In this document: in pieces, positions 11,253-22,714 of the stretch | Layout of the letters: every line of letters begins with the position of its first letter | Position numbering within the stretch: the stretch's first letter is position 1 | NCBI GenBank assembly: GCA_963576725.1 | Contig: OY755252.1 | Coordinates: 52,911,059 to 52,975,058, forward strand | DNA length: 64,000 bases | Direction of reading: 5' to 3' | Origin: Azorinus chamasolen | Lineage: Eukaryota; Mollusca; Bivalvia; Cardiida; Solecurtidae | Position numbers and translations under genes: made by a program | The notes under the pieces: generated by a model | What the model was told of the DNA's origin: nothing | Database searches by the model: none | What the model saw: the letters and a program-made list of their open reading frames with translations, nothing else

Positions 11253-11654
11253 GTTATGGTTTGGTGGATAGAGTTTTGCTTTGGAAATACTTTCCTTCTT
11301 TAGAGCTCTGTATGCACTCGATAATGTTTGTCACATTGTCATATTTATATTCACTTTTGTCTGCAGATTTGAACGCTAAACTCATGTTGGTGCTTTATAT
11401 TTCATCGAGAGAATGAACAACTTAGCTTTGTATCATATAATTATTTATTATACTGCATGGACATTTGTTGTTGGAATTCCTGGAGGGGTATGACGGAAAT
11501 CTATGATAAAGAAATCCTGTACATTGGATCTCTTATTTGGCGATGTGATATTTGTCAATTCTGATGAATACCAACAAGATAGAGTTTGAGAACCAAGATG
11601 GAATGTGCAGCAAATCCTCCCTAGATTGACCACTCTGTCTAATATTTGATGTTT

Positions 11655-11765
11655 AAGGTAGGTGGTAGCTTAATGCAGGGTGAAAATTATGCAGAAAGCT
11701 CTTCTTGGAGCTTTGTGCATTGCCTTCAGTCTGTATTATTAAACAGCCACCTGCTTTTAAAGACA
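11655..11765. repeat. Family P core remnant
   Basis: aggtggtagcttaatgcagg ... gcagaaagctctt and a decayed complement ending cagccacctgc. The CAGTAAAACC ends are missing. Confidence 0.55.
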
Positions 11766-12071
11766 CCTATATTTAGTGATCTCTTTAGAACCTTGAGCTT
11801 TATGTTATTTTACTTGTTCACAGGTTAGGGGAATTGGGTAATGGTACAATGTTTAATATGATGGAAATGACTGTGGATAAGAGAAGTATTCAGGAATGTT
11901 TTTAATTTTCTCTACCTAACCCTATCTTGTTGCAGTTTGTTAGAATTGCCTCTGAGAGGGACTTCTAATGAGTATGAACAAGGTACGATTTGTTTGAGAA
12001 GAGAGAGATTTGGACAGATCAGTACTCCTCTCTTATCTACACAGAGGTCTCTGCAGATAAGATGTGTAAAT

Positions 12072-12215
12072 TCAAACATTCTTTATTTCTCCACCAAACC
12101 CTATGTTGTGACCACTCTTTAGAATTGTCTCTTCGAGACCATTCTAAAGAGTGGTCACAACTTAGGGATTGGTGGAGAAATAAAGAAGTTATTATTTGAG
12201 TAGACACCTGTTGTA
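12072..12215. mobile_element. Family C palindromic MITE
   Basis: ttctccaccaaaccctatgt, a tagaattgtctcttcgagac centre, then the complement. It produces open frames in two phases that are not genes. Confidence 0.75.
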
Positions 12216-12219
12216 TCTG

Positions 12220-12980
12220 TTTCTCTGTTTGCATCTATAGTTTGATATGGATTAATGGGGTTAATAACCATTTCTAGTTTCTAGGTACTCTTTTGACTTG
12301 ACAGGTAGTACAGTAGAAATGGTGCTGAGCACAGTGTTGGGTGCTCGTAGATGGTGTTTTTTCCCCATAATATTTGCAGATATTATTGCCAGCTTATATT
12401 GTGTAAATGGGTAATTGGACATTTGTTAATAATGCAGATCAGCTGCTGCATTTAAACCGAGGGTCTGATCTTGATATACATGGCTTGTAATTCATCTGCT
12501 GTTTGGCTTATCTGTAGAATCCATCTGGTCAACGATTTTAGGATGAATGTGGCCGAAAGTGAGTGAATCTGAAATAATACCCATCTTTCATTCCCTTGTT
12601 TGGATAATGTGTTAATCTGTACTGAAGTTCTGATTCACATTTATAAATGTATTAATATATAATAGGACATGCTACTTCAAGGATTGAATTTGACAATTCC
12701 AATTAATACCAACTCTATAGCTTTGCAAGCCAGTAAGGAATGTGTGATTACCTGCAAACAGTTTGGATTAGAGGACATCCGGAGTAAGAATGCATCTTAT
12801 TGGGATAAAAACTTTTTGACATTTTGATTGTATGTTTGAATTTAAATGATGGGAAATGTTTTGAGATTTTTGTGAGATGACAGTTTTGCAGACAACAATT
12901 GTTGTGAGATTTGTAAGTTGAGTCACTGTAAATCAGCATAGAGATCTCTAACCCCTTAAATACTGTATGTAGAATGGTCC
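12220..12980. other. Intergenic stretch without a recognised gene
   Basis: AT-rich, with no sustained open frame and no clear MITE ends. Weak GTTTGGATCC-like pieces occur near 12430 and 12755. Confidence 0.5.
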
Positions 12981-12987
12981 ATCAATG

Positions 12988-13202
12988 TTTAACATATTCC
13001 CTCATATCGACAACTCACTCCTGTAAAAGTCACTCTTTGAAACCATTGTGTTAAATAGTGCATTTGCTCCATAGGAGCAAATGCTCTATTTATCACAATG
13101 ATTCTAAAACTGCAAAATTCTAAAACATTTTTTTTTCTAGTAATGCTCCTTTTTCAAAAGATTTACTTGGGGTCTAAAAATAGCCTATGAGGGAATGGGT
13201 TG
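12988..13202. mobile_element. Family B MITE
   Basis: Left end attccctcatatcgac, right end cctatgagggaatgggTTGA. The palindrome TGATAAATAGTGCATTTGCT / complement sits at 13050-13100. Confidence 0.75.
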
Positions 13203-13321
13203 AAGATAGAATTCATTAATTTATTCAGTATGGAAGGCCTCAACTCATTAGACCATCTAAGAGCCTTCTGATCTGGGTCTACACTGGGTGCAAATAACAG
13301 TGCACTCGATCTCTGCATTAA

Positions 13322-13533
13322 CCCATTACCTCATAGGCTATTTTTAGATCCAACCACTTTGAATAAATCTACCAAAAAGGAGCATTAACTAGAGAAAAGG
13401 ATTTTTTTTAGAATTTTGTAGTTTGAAACCATTGTGATAAATAGAGCGTTTACTCCTATAGGAGCAAATGCTCTATTTATCACAATGGTTTGAACAGGTG
13501 ACTTTTGCAGAGGCGTCAGTATGAGGGAATGGG
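13322..13533. mobile_element. Family B MITE, reversed
   Basis: TTAA at 13318-13321 and 13534-13537, with cccattacctcatagg at the left and tatgagggaatggg at the right. The palindrome centre is ctcctataggag. Confidence 0.82.
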
Positions 13534-13544
13534 TTAAACGAGTT

Positions 13545-13635
13545 CAAAGCAGGTTGCTGAGTAATGCAGAGTATTCATGTTTAAGAGCTGTCTGCAAACT
13601 GTAGTCCTGCATTAAGCTACAAACTGTGCTAAGAC
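13545..13635. repeat. Family P core remnant
   Basis: aggttgctgagtaatgcaga and tcctgcattaagctac halves; the palindrome is decayed. Confidence 0.45.
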
Positions 13636-13685
13636 CATCAAATAAGGCTTGTGTTGAGTAGTACCTGCAGAACAAAAATGCTTCA

Positions 13686-13933
13686 ACACTTTACTCCATG
13701 ACTATTCATATAAGAAATAATTGCATCATACATATAAAATACATGTAGATGAATTTTTATAATTGCACATGAACAAAGAAATTGTTGGCCTTGGCAGAAA
13801 CTGTAGAACCAGGTCTATATAAGTCCATAAGCAAACAGAGCAGACCCTGATCAGACGGCTTGTATAGGAGCTGTCTGATTTGGGTCTACTCTGTTTACAA
13901 AGACTTAGAATGGCATATTTTTGGAGTAAGTGG
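13686..13933. mobile_element. Family A MITE
   Basis: actttactccatgactattc at the left, core at 13830-13905, right end tttggagtaagtggTTAA. Confidence 0.7.
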
Positions 13934-14180
13934 TTAAAACTTTATTCGCAAAAAAATCTTTGGATCTGAATTTATATCAGTGTTGGTGTTTTTCACTCTT
14001 TGTGTCACCTGTTTAGCAAGGTGATACATAGGGGTCACTTCACCATCTATCCATCTCCATGTCAGACTTTTTTCTATCACACCTGTTGCTGTTTTTCCAA
14101 CAGGTGACAAATGATTTTTTTTCATGAGAACAATCTCAAAAGATATGTTTGAGAATTTGGATTAGTGAAACTGTACTTAA

Positions 14181-14330
14181 CCCCCTTTACGTGATGGAGA
14201 CACCTTTTGCAGTCAGACTGAGAGTAGACCCAGATCAGATGGCTCCTAAAGGAGCCTTCTGATCAGGGTCTGCTGTTTGCTTTATAGGGAATTTTATAGA
14301 TCTGATTCTATTGCTTCTACCAATAAAGAT
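14181..14330. mobile_element. Family A MITE, truncated right half
   Basis: TTAA at 14177-14180 and core at 14215-14285. The tail after gattctattgcttctacc is missing. 14340-14740 shows nothing recognisable. Confidence 0.6.
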
Positions 14331-14747
14331 TGTTTAGTGTAGTCTTAACTGTATCTGTAATTCATGTTTTAAACCCTGTTGTAGCTTTTTGTTGGGTTTT
14401 GATGTAATATTGTGACTGTGACTTGAAATCATTCCATATTGCTGTGTTGGTGATGCAGTCAATGTTACTTGTGTCTTTATAAGCCATTAAGATTGAGCCA
14501 TCAATTTCTTGACCAAGACTATGACTTTCATCTTGTAATCATCTCTATTGCTCAAGTATTGCTGCTTGTAGGGTCTAACTTATGGCATACTAGCTTGTAT
14601 CTATGGTAACCTTTTCTGCAATTTGGTTCCAGTAACTTGACATCTCATGGATCTGGACAAATTGACATTCTGATTGTTTATTTGAAAGAAATCGGGAATT
14701 TGTAAAGTGATGTAGACAGACATATTCTAATTAGGCCGACATATTAA

Positions 14748-14972
14748 CCCTTTCCCTAATATAAAGTCTTTTACATGCATTTGCAAATGGAGAAAACCCA
14801 GATCAGAGTCTTATCAGGGTCTGCTCTGTTTGCTAATGGAAGTTGATTGATCTGTTTCTTTACTTTCTTAACTGGCTACAGTTTTCCCTCTTCCATATTT
14901 CATTGTAACTATCTTGTCTATGAATATTCAGTAGGTATTGAAATTTGAAATAAACATAGAACTGGGAAGGGG
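14748..14972. mobile_element. Family A MITE (A3 subtype)
   Basis: TTAA 14744-14747 and 14973-14976, ccctttccctaat ... gaactgggaaggg, with the A3 tail (ggtattgaaatttgaaataa). Confidence 0.8.
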
Positions 14973-15006
14973 TTAAAGGTGAAATATTTTATGTAAATCT
15001 TATTAA

Positions 15007-15309
15007 CCCTTTTCTCCATGAAAATTCTTGTAAGAAATAAAGACGTCATGAATATTAATCACATTAGTTTATATAATGGCATATGAACACAGGAAATTTT
15101 GGCCATGGAACAAAAACATTGAGTGAGGAGAAGATCTGTGCTTAACATGATTGATGTATACTTTTCCAAATAAAATGTATTTAAACTAAAGTATAGGGTC
15201 ATATTATTTCAAAAGCAAATAGAGCAGACCCTGGTCAGACGGCTCCTGCTGGAGCTCCTGTTTACTCTGTTTGCAAATGTGTAGAAAGACGTGTTTATGG
15301 AGTAAAGGG
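15007..15309. mobile_element. Family A MITE with internal insertion
   Basis: TTAA 15003-15006 and 15310-15313. About 80 bp of unrelated AT-rich sequence lies around 15115-15205, between the gccatgg segment and the core. Confidence 0.7.
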
Positions 15310-15960
15310 TTAATAAACACTGATTTACCTAAATTATATAACACTTCATTTGGTCATGTACATTTTTATGCATTTGCAATTAAGAGTGGACCCTGATCAG
15401 ACAGCTCCTTTAGATCTCTGATCTAGGTTTACTCAGTTTGCTTACGGAATAATATAGGTCTAATTCTACAGTTTCTGCCATGGCCAAAAATGTCCTTTTT
15501 CATATGCTATTATTTAAACTGCTGATAGAATAAATATTCAATGATTTCTTACATGAACATTTTATTAATTGATTGTTATCCTAACTACACTTTAAATTCT
15601 AAAGCACTATTGTCAATAAAAGTTTAGTATATTCTTTTAAGCACAAGTCTCTAGTCGAGACGATTCTAAAGGGTGGCTGGAGAAATGACAATTTGAGTAC
15701 ATTTGTATTTGAGCACACTCCTTTATCTCTTGCTATGTAATAAGCTCTCCTCTGTAGATAGTTTGGATCCAGATGAGACACTGGCTACAGTACCTCACCA
15801 TCTCATCAGGATCAAAACTGTTTCACGTCCTGATTATTGTCTTTTTATTATTATAATTATAATTTTATTATTGATTGTCGAAATCGAAGAAAGTCTGCTT
15901 TAAGATTTGAAATGTTCGGCACCAAATTGCACAGTATGCTAAAGCTTCATTTCTTCTTAA

Positions 15961-16198
15961 CCCTTTACTCCACGATTATTCATGTGAGAAATAATGTCAT
16001 CATGAATATTAATTATAAAAATTGTTATAATAGAACATGGTATTTTTGGCCATGGCTGAAACTAGAATCAGATCTATATTTTATATCATAAGCTAATAGA
16101 GCAGATCCTGATCAGATGGCGCTCCTATAGGAGCCGTCTGATCTGGTTCTACTCTGTTAGCATAGGCATAAAAAGGGGTATCTTTGGAGTATCTAGGG
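15961..16198. mobile_element. Family A MITE
   Basis: TTAA 15957-15960 on the left. The right TTAA 16199-16202 is shared with the next element. Core at 16090-16165 with centre gctcctataggagc. Confidence 0.85.
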
Positions 16199-16202
16199 TT
16201 AA

Positions 16203-16379
16203 CTCTTTACTTGTATAAACGCTTTTTCACACCTTTGCAAACAGGGAAGACCAAAATCAGACGACTTCTGTTGGAGCTGTCTGATCAGGGTCTGTGTACA
16301 TCTGTCATTATAAAAAAAATAAGCAAAGAGATATTCATGATGTCATAATTTCTGACATGAATATTCAACAGGGAAAGGG
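16203..16379. mobile_element. Family A MITE abutting its neighbour
   Basis: Starts at the shared TTAA 16199-16202 and ends ttcaacagggaaaggg TTAA 16380-16383. The middle is shortened. Confidence 0.8.
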
Positions 16380-16447
16380 TTAAAATCATGGTTAGAGTGT
16401 CAAAATTGGATTTCTCATGAAACACTATTAAGCAACAATCTAATATA

Positions 16448-16703
16448 CAGTTGAACTTCGATATCTCGGGCTCGAATAACGGAACTGCTGGATAACTCAA
16501 AGCAAAAGTTTGGTCCTTCCAAATGTACAATACAAAATATATTACTATATGCAGGTGACAGCTTAATGCAGGTCGAACGTAATGGTGAAAGCTCTTACTT
16601 TAAACTGTGAAATTGAAAAATTGTCCAGATTAAAATTGGATAACTCCAAACTTCTGTTATCCAAGTGGTTTGTGTGGTCCCTTGAAATATCGAAGTTCAA
16701 CTG
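16448..16703. mobile_element. Family P-related MITE with divergent ends
   Basis: cagttgaacttcgatatctc and complement gatatcgaagttcaactg (approximately), with TA on both sides. Inside is a decayed aggtgacagcttaatgcagg core. Confidence 0.7.
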
Positions 16704-16766
16704 TAGATTGAATATGTTGTTGAAGGTAACAGATTTGAGGTTATAGTTATCCAGATTTAGGATTAA

Positions 16767-17002
16767 CCCTTTACTCCATGAATATTCAAGAAATAAATGA
16801 GGTTATGAATATTAGTTGGATTAACTGTTATAATCACATGGACACAAGCATTTTTGACCATGACAGAAACTGTAGAATCATATCTATATTATATCATAAG
16901 GAAACGGAGCAGACCCTGATCAGACAACTCCTGTAGGAACCATCTGATCTGGGTCTACTTTGTTTGCAAAAGTGTAGAAAGGCATATTTATGGAGGAAAA
17001 GG
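16767..17002. mobile_element. Family A MITE
   Basis: TTAA 16763-16766 and 17003-17006, ccctttactccatgaatatt ... ttatggaggaaaagg, core at 16900-16975. Confidence 0.82.
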
Positions 17003-17152
17003 TTAAATGAGCCTGTACCATCTGTTTCTTTAAGTTTACAACACACTCATTGTTGTGTTCATCATGTAGATGAATGTATTGGTTTTGAATTTACAATGTT
17101 TACTAGGGTTTGACTCCTGTTAGTTTTGTATCAAACCGACTTTGTGATGTAT

Positions 17153-17514
17153 AGTGCTCCCTCTCTACAACGACACCCTTTGGGATATGAATATTGTATG
17201 TGTTGTTCAGAGGGAGTTGTTATAGGGAGGGAAAATCTAACATAATTAGCTTGTTTGCAGATCCCCAGATAAGGTGTATTTCGAGAACTAAAACCGTTAT
17301 ACCTCAATCAAACCCTATGTTGTGACCACTCTTTAGAATAGTCACAAAGTGATGATTCTAAAGAGTGGCCACAACATAGGGTTTGATGGAGGCATAAAGA
17401 AAATACGATAGAAAAAAGTTGTTTCTGGAGCCTTGTTTTTTTCGGAAACAGTGACATGCGTTGTTGTAAGGAGGGAATGGTTATTGAGAGGGCCGTAGTA
17501 GGGAGGGAGCACTG
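17153..17514. mobile_element. TIR element (agtgctccctctctacaacg ends) hosting family C
   Basis: Left agtgctccctctctacaacg, right gtagggagggagcactg. A family C palindrome (17306-17402) is inserted in its middle. It is related to 41200-42156. Confidence 0.65.
17306..17402. mobile_element. Family C palindromic MITE (nested)
   Basis: tcaatcaaaccctatgttgt, a tagaatagtcacaaagtgat centre, and the complement catagggtttgatgga. Confidence 0.7.
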
Positions 17515-18103
17515 TATATACAACTAGCATGGTTTTCTATGCTAAAAGGCAGTTCTTACTTTTACTAGTACTTTTAAAACAATGGATCGATTTTGGATAT
17601 TTTGTTGTTGTTATTCAGATTATATTTATCAATGAAATGCTATCTTAAAAAAACAACAGATTCTTCATTTTCAAAATCATTCTTAATGGTGTGATTTTCC
17701 ACAGGTATATACTAAGTCAGTTCGATACTACTACTATCTGCCGTTTGACTGAGAGAAAAAAGTTGGGTTTTTTTTATTTATAATGTAAACAAATAATAAA
17801 TATGGAAAAAAATCAGCATTTAAAACATTGATTATGTTTTGTTGTAAAAGAGAGTTTCTGTATAAACTTTTTCAAGCAATTTCAGCATTAAAATGGAGCC
17901 AAAAATTTCTAGATGATATCTAGCCAAATATTTATGCTGCATACATATGTTGTAAACAGTCTGGCATCATTGTTTAAACCTTTACTCTATGAATATTTAT
18001 GTAAGAAGTAATAACACCATTAATATTAACTGAGTTTTTATAAAGAAATGTGAACACATCAATTTTAGGCTTTGCAAGATACTGCACAATCTGGTCTATA
18101 TTG

Positions 18104-18499
18104 CAATAGAACCTATCTTAAGTGACCTTTAAATACATTAATTGGATACAGGAATCTTAAAAAGCAGGTGGTTGCTTAGTACAGGTCAAAAGTAATGCAC
18201 AAAAAGCTTTTGCATTACTTATGACCTGTAATGAGCTACCACCTGCCCTACAGACCTTGTTCTGATGGCTGCTTAACCCTTTCCTCCATAGATACGCCTT
18301 TCTACGCCGCTGTAAAAATCACTTTATGAAACCATTGTGATAAATAGAGCATTTGCTCCTATTTATCACAATGGTTTCAAATTACAAAATTCTAAAACAT
18401 TTCCTTTTCTCTAGTTAGTGCTCCTTTTCGATGGATTTATTCAAAGGGGTTGGGTCTAAAAATAGCCTGTGGAGGAATGGGTTAAGACGGGATCTACTG
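18104..18499. mobile_element. Family P-like MITE (middle of nest)
   Basis: caatagaacctatcttaagt at the left, gacgggatctactg at the right. It has a P core (aggtggttgcttagtacagg ... gagctaccacctgcc) and is split by a family B element. Confidence 0.7.
18277..18481. mobile_element. Family B MITE (innermost of nest)
   Basis: TTAA 18273-18276 and 18482-18485, ccctttcctccatag ... ctgtggaggaatggg. One palindrome arm is shortened. Confidence 0.82.
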
Positions 18500-18653
18500 T
18501 ATTTCATAAGCAAACAGGACAGACCCAGCTCAGATGACTCCTACAGAAGCCATCTGATCTGGGTCTATTCTGTTTGCAAAGGTATTAAAAAGCATCTCTA
18601 TGGAGTAACAGGTTAAAGATGAATTTTTTGTTCATTAACCCCTTACTTGATAA

Positions 18654-18850
18654 ATTAACCCTTAAATGTTTTGCAAACAGTTTGGACCAAGATCAAGCAG
18701 CTCCTGCAGGAACTGCCTCAACCAGGGTCTTTTCTTATTGCTTATGGAATAATGTACATGTAGATCTGATTCTACAGTTTCTGCCTTGGCCAAACTTTAC
18801 TGTGTTCATTATGAAACAGCAAAGCATACTAAAACACTACCACATGAAAT
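18654..18850. repeat. Family A MITE fragment
   Basis: ttaacccttaaatgttttgc, core gcagctcctgcaggaactgc, and gattctacagtttctgcctt. The right end is lost. Confidence 0.6.
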
Positions 18851-19256
18851 TCTATTATAAAGTTTAAGGTTTATTAACATGTAAATATCAATGTTTGAAT
18901 ATTTAAATTTTGTCTTGGTCATAAAAATCTGGCAGGAAACCAGCAGCTGACTATATAGATATTGAGCTGGTTTCCAGACCGATTTTCCAGAACATATTTG
19001 CCATGACAACTTAAAGAGTAAAATACTGATATCTAGGTAAAAATTCAGAGTTCAGATAAGATGCAAAATTAAAGCCTGCTACATGTTTGAATAGGTTAAC
19101 TGCTACTGATGAATGATGAACATAAAACATGCTTGTTGTAGATGTCATGGCTGCCTTATTTCAATCTGTAGTTTTGTTAGATATGGTGATTGTACATGTG
19201 TCCTATAATTTAGTAATAAATTGTTTGTTGTAATTGTATAAAGCAGAGCAACAGAT

Positions 19257-19445
19257 AAAGGTACGTACTCAAAAACTAAAATCATCAATTCTCTCCACCA
19301 AACCTAATGTTGTGACCACTCTGTAGAATCGTTTCTTTGAGACGATTCTAAAAAGTGGTCACAACATAGGGTTTGGTGGAGAAGTAAAGACGTTATTCTT
19401 GATAATGTTTTAATTTACGCATCTGATCTGGACCTCAGGCCCTGG
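19257..19445. mobile_element. Family C MITE
   Basis: ggtacgtactcaaaa ... ctctccaccaaacc, centre tagaatcgtttctttgagac, complement, then acgcatctgatctggacctc. Confidence 0.75.
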
Positions 19446-19759
19446 TAAAGGATAATACATACTTTTTTTGGGGGAATAAGCTATTTGTACTTGAGTGTTT
19501 TTTGCTTTCTACTGTAATTAATGACTTTGATATGTGATAATACTTTTCTCTATGGTGTTTTACAGAAATTTCTAAGTTTATTTGATCATTTTGAAGTGCA
19601 ATGGTTCCCTATAGTAAACCGTAGTGAATTTGTATGTCGGTTACAAATGTCTTGTTTTTATAAATGATACAAGTGCTGTTAGATTGCTTTGTTGTTCTTT
19701 TATTTCCTTCAATACCCATCTTAGCCTGTCTAGCACATCTACAGAGTGATAAAATTTAC

Positions 19760-21017
19760 TCTTTCCCTCATGTAAATGTATTTTCACAAATTTGCAAACA
19801 TAGTAAACCCAGATAAGATGATATAGATCTGATTTTACAGTTTTTTGCCAAAGAAAAAAACAAACTTTGAAAACTTAACATTATAAAAGTTATAAACAAG
19901 AGGGCCAAGATGGCCCTTAATTGCTCACCCGATTACCACAGATTTGATATTAAAGCTGGGTAGTCACCGGATGAGACCAATATTGACCTGAGGGAACAAT
20001 GGTTCTGGGGAACAAGATTTTCAAAGATTTAGAATGTAGATTTTATCAAGAAAATCATTCTGACCAATGAAGATTGGGCTAAAAATGTGACCTCTAGAGT
20101 GAGTTTTCTAAGATTTGATCTAGTGACCTACTTTTGGATCCCGCCCCAACCATGATCAAACTCAAGTTTGAGGAAGATTGGGCTAAAATGTGATCGCTGG
20201 AGTGTTAAGATTTTTCTAAAATATGACCTAGTGACCTACTTTTTGGACCCACTTAACCCACTTTCAAACTCGTCCAAGATTTTATCAGGACAATCATTCT
20301 GCATAAGTTTCATAGTGTGTTCACAAGGTTTTCCTACCGTTTGACCTAGTGACCTAGCTTTTGACCCCACGTGACCCACTTTCAAACTCTTCCGAGATTT
20401 TACCAGGACAATCATTCTGACAAAGTTTCATGAAGATTGGGTTGAAAATGTGACCTCCAGAGTGTTCACGAGGTTTATCTACTATTTGACCTAGTTTTTG
20501 ACCCCACGTGACCCACTTTCTAAATCGTCCGAGATTTTATTCAATCATTCTGATAAAATTTCATGAAAATTGGGGTGAAAATATGACCTGTGTTCACAAG
20601 GTTTTTCTCTAAAGGCTTTGACCTAGTTTTTAACTCCACATGGCCCACTTTCAAACGCGTCCAATATTTTATCAGGACAATCATTCTGACAAAGTTTCGT
20701 GAAGATTGGGCTGAAAATGTGACCTCTAAGTTGTTCACAAGGATTTCCTACTATATGACCTAGTGACCTAGTTTTTGACCCCACGTGACCCACTTTCGAA
20801 CTCGTCCGAGATTTTATCAAGACAATCATTCTGATAGTTTCGTGGACTAAAATTGTGACCACAATAATGTTCACAAGCAAATTGTTCACGATGCACGACG
20901 GACATTCAAGTCTCCCAAAAGCTTTGCTCAGGTGAGCTAAAAAGCTATTAAAAATGTTCACCCAATAAATATTCATGATGTCATTGTTTCTTACATGAAT
21001 ATTAAACAGAGAAAGGG
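19760..21017. mobile_element. Family A MITE split by a CAAGAG element
   Basis: Left ctctttccctcatgtaaatg, right ttaaacagagaaaggg with TTAA 21018-21021. The host resumes at gctattaaaaatgttcaccc. Confidence 0.72.
19897..20944 (+). mobile_element. CAAGAG element with tandem units
   Basis: Begins CAAGAGGGCCAAGATGGCCC (hairpin), then about six imperfect units of about 130-145 bp (tttgacctagtgaccta, gacccactttcaaac, aatcattctgacaaagtttc). It ends gctcaggtgagctaaaaa. Confidence 0.78.
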
Positions 21018-21082
21018 TTAAAAGCATAGGTAACATGTACAAAGTAACACATATTCTGTTGAATATTCATGTAAGGAATAAA

Positions 21083-21159
21083 TCGAGGGCTTGGTGCAAA
21101 ACTATTCTAACTCCTTCACAAAGTGAAGGAGTTAGAATAGTTTTGCACCAAGCCCTCGA
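21083..21159. repeat. Perfect 37-bp inverted repeat hairpin
   Basis: Arms 21083-21119 and 21123-21159 are exact complements with loop AAA (start tcgagggcttggtgcaaaac). It is inserted inside a family A copy (21055-21260), between gtaaggaata and atgacatcat. Confidence 0.9.
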
Positions 21160-21267
21160 AATGACATCATCAATATTTATAAGCTGAACATTTTTAATAG
21201 CATATGCACACAGGATATTTTTTGGTACTAGTAGAAACTGTAGTCAGGTTTATTATAATTTCATAAA

Positions 21268-21560
21268 CAAGAACACCGCAAGCGGGTGCCAACGCTCGTC
21301 TGTCATCATTGTCAAGATGAACATGCATACCAAAAATGAAGGTTGTAAATGAAAAAATGAAGAAGTTGTGGTCAATGTTAAAATTTCGGACGACAACGAG
21401 GACGAAACAGACGAGCTAACAAATGGGGCAGACCCTGATGATAAAGTACTCAAGGTGTTTTTAGGATCGTTGAATGCCTTTGTCCATCCACAGATAGTTT
21501 GTTCGCACTATAACACCCACAATTCTCAAGCTGTTTTGATAAAACTTGATATTAAATAAA
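21268..21560 (+). mobile_element. CAAGAA/CACCGC element, short copy
   Basis: Begins caagaacaccgcaagcgggt (hairpin accgc/gcggt) and shares gtcaatgttaaaa ... cgacgacaacgaggacg with 56484-57303. The right end is not clear. Confidence 0.55.
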
Positions 21561-21617
21561 GTGTATTGCTATTAGAGTTTGCAATGAAGAAACTATTCCA
21601 AAATAGGGAATTAATAT

Positions 21618-21818
21618 ATAATACATAAATACTTGAATTGCTCTGATCTAATATTTCGACCACTAAGGGCCTTTTTCAAAGATTATCATGTCAAAATACA
21701 TGTCACATTTTTGTTACATGCATTCAGCCATAAAATCAAAGAGAATAATGTTTGAAAAAGGCCCTTAGTGGTTGAAATATTAGATCAGAGCAATTCAAGT
21801 ACATGTATTTATGTATTA
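21618..21818. mobile_element. Long-TIR hairpin MITE
   Basis: Arms of about 60 bp: tacataaatacttgaattgc ... aagggcctttttcaaa, and the complement at 21750-21818. The right arm has an extra acatgt. About 75 bp of unrelated spacer. Confidence 0.8.
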
Positions 21819-21992
21819 GATTTTGGCCAAGTTTGATGAGAAACTTGAAGGTCTGAGTAATGAACTATTGAAATATGGAGTATTTTACCATGTATTTTAT
21901 CATTTAGAAATTCTGTATGGCCATATCTTGATTAGAGTCAATGATGGCCAAAACCAGACTTGTTTGTCTAGAGCTATGTGCCCTTTCATTAA

Positions 21993-22228
21993 CCCTTTCC
22001 TTCATATAAATGTATTTCCACGCATTTGCAAACAGATTAGACCCCAATCAGACGGCTCCTATAGGAGGTGTTTGATCAGGGCTTGCTCCGTTTCTAATAG
22101 AATAGATCTATATCTTTAGTTTCTAAAATGGCTACAATGTTCTACCTTCCGTAATTTATTATAACTATTTTGTCCATGAATATTCAGTGGGGATTGAAAT
22201 TTGGAATAAATATAGAATCGTGATAAGG
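21993..22228. mobile_element. Family A MITE (A3 subtype), intact reference copy
   Basis: TTAA 21989-21992 and 22229-22232. Uninterrupted order: ccctttccttcatataaatg, core, gatagatct, ggctacaatgttctacc, attcagtggggattgaaatt. Confidence 0.82.
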
Positions 22229-22285
22229 TTAACCAAAAATGACATATTTTACCCGTTTTACTCTCAGACACTTTGGTTTATGATG

Positions 22286-22475
22286 TCTTCCCCAGTATAC
22301 TGGGGAGACATTTTGTTTTAGTATGTGGCATCTGTCTGTCCGATTTTAATTTGTCCATGTGGTTTCTCCAAAATCTTTAGTCAGATTTTCATCAAACTTC
22401 ATAGGATTGATCAGCACCATGCCTAGATGTTGATATATTATTCCTGTACCGGTTCGATGATTTTCTGCAGTTATT
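22286..22475. repeat. Mollusc repeat with CCCCAGTATACTGGGG hairpin
   Basis: The perfect palindrome ccccagtatactgggg is followed by gagacattttgtttt and ctgtctgtccg. Similar in style to other TATAC-hairpin elements here. Confidence 0.5.
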
Positions 22476-22489
22476 GGAATTTATTATTA

Positions 22490-22520
22490 TTATACCGCCA
22501 CAAACGAAGTTTTTGTTGTG

Positions 22521-22562
<42 letters not shown>

Positions 22563-22620
22563 GGGGGGTTATACTGGAGTCACCATGTCCGTCCGGTTGT
22601 CTGTCCGCGCTAACACTTCC
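22490..22620. repeat. TATACCCCC-type repeat with (TG)n and poly-G
   Basis: A TG microsatellite at 22530-22560 runs into eight Gs, then ttatactggagtcaccatgt and gtccgtccggttgtctgtcc. Confidence 0.6.
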
Positions 22621-22714
22621 TGTTTATGTGACTAGATAATTACATGAGAACAAAAAATCTTTTGTTCTCATCGGTTTTTTTGTGGCTTAATTTCAGTTTG
22701 TGTGGCTATTTTGA

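Larger units (their letters stand above)
17978..18612. mobile_element. Family A MITE, outer shell of a three-level nest
   Basis: TTAA 17974-17977 and 18613-18616. The left half ends at gtctatatt (about 18103); the right half resumes with tttcataagcaaacagg at about 18502. Confidence 0.8.
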
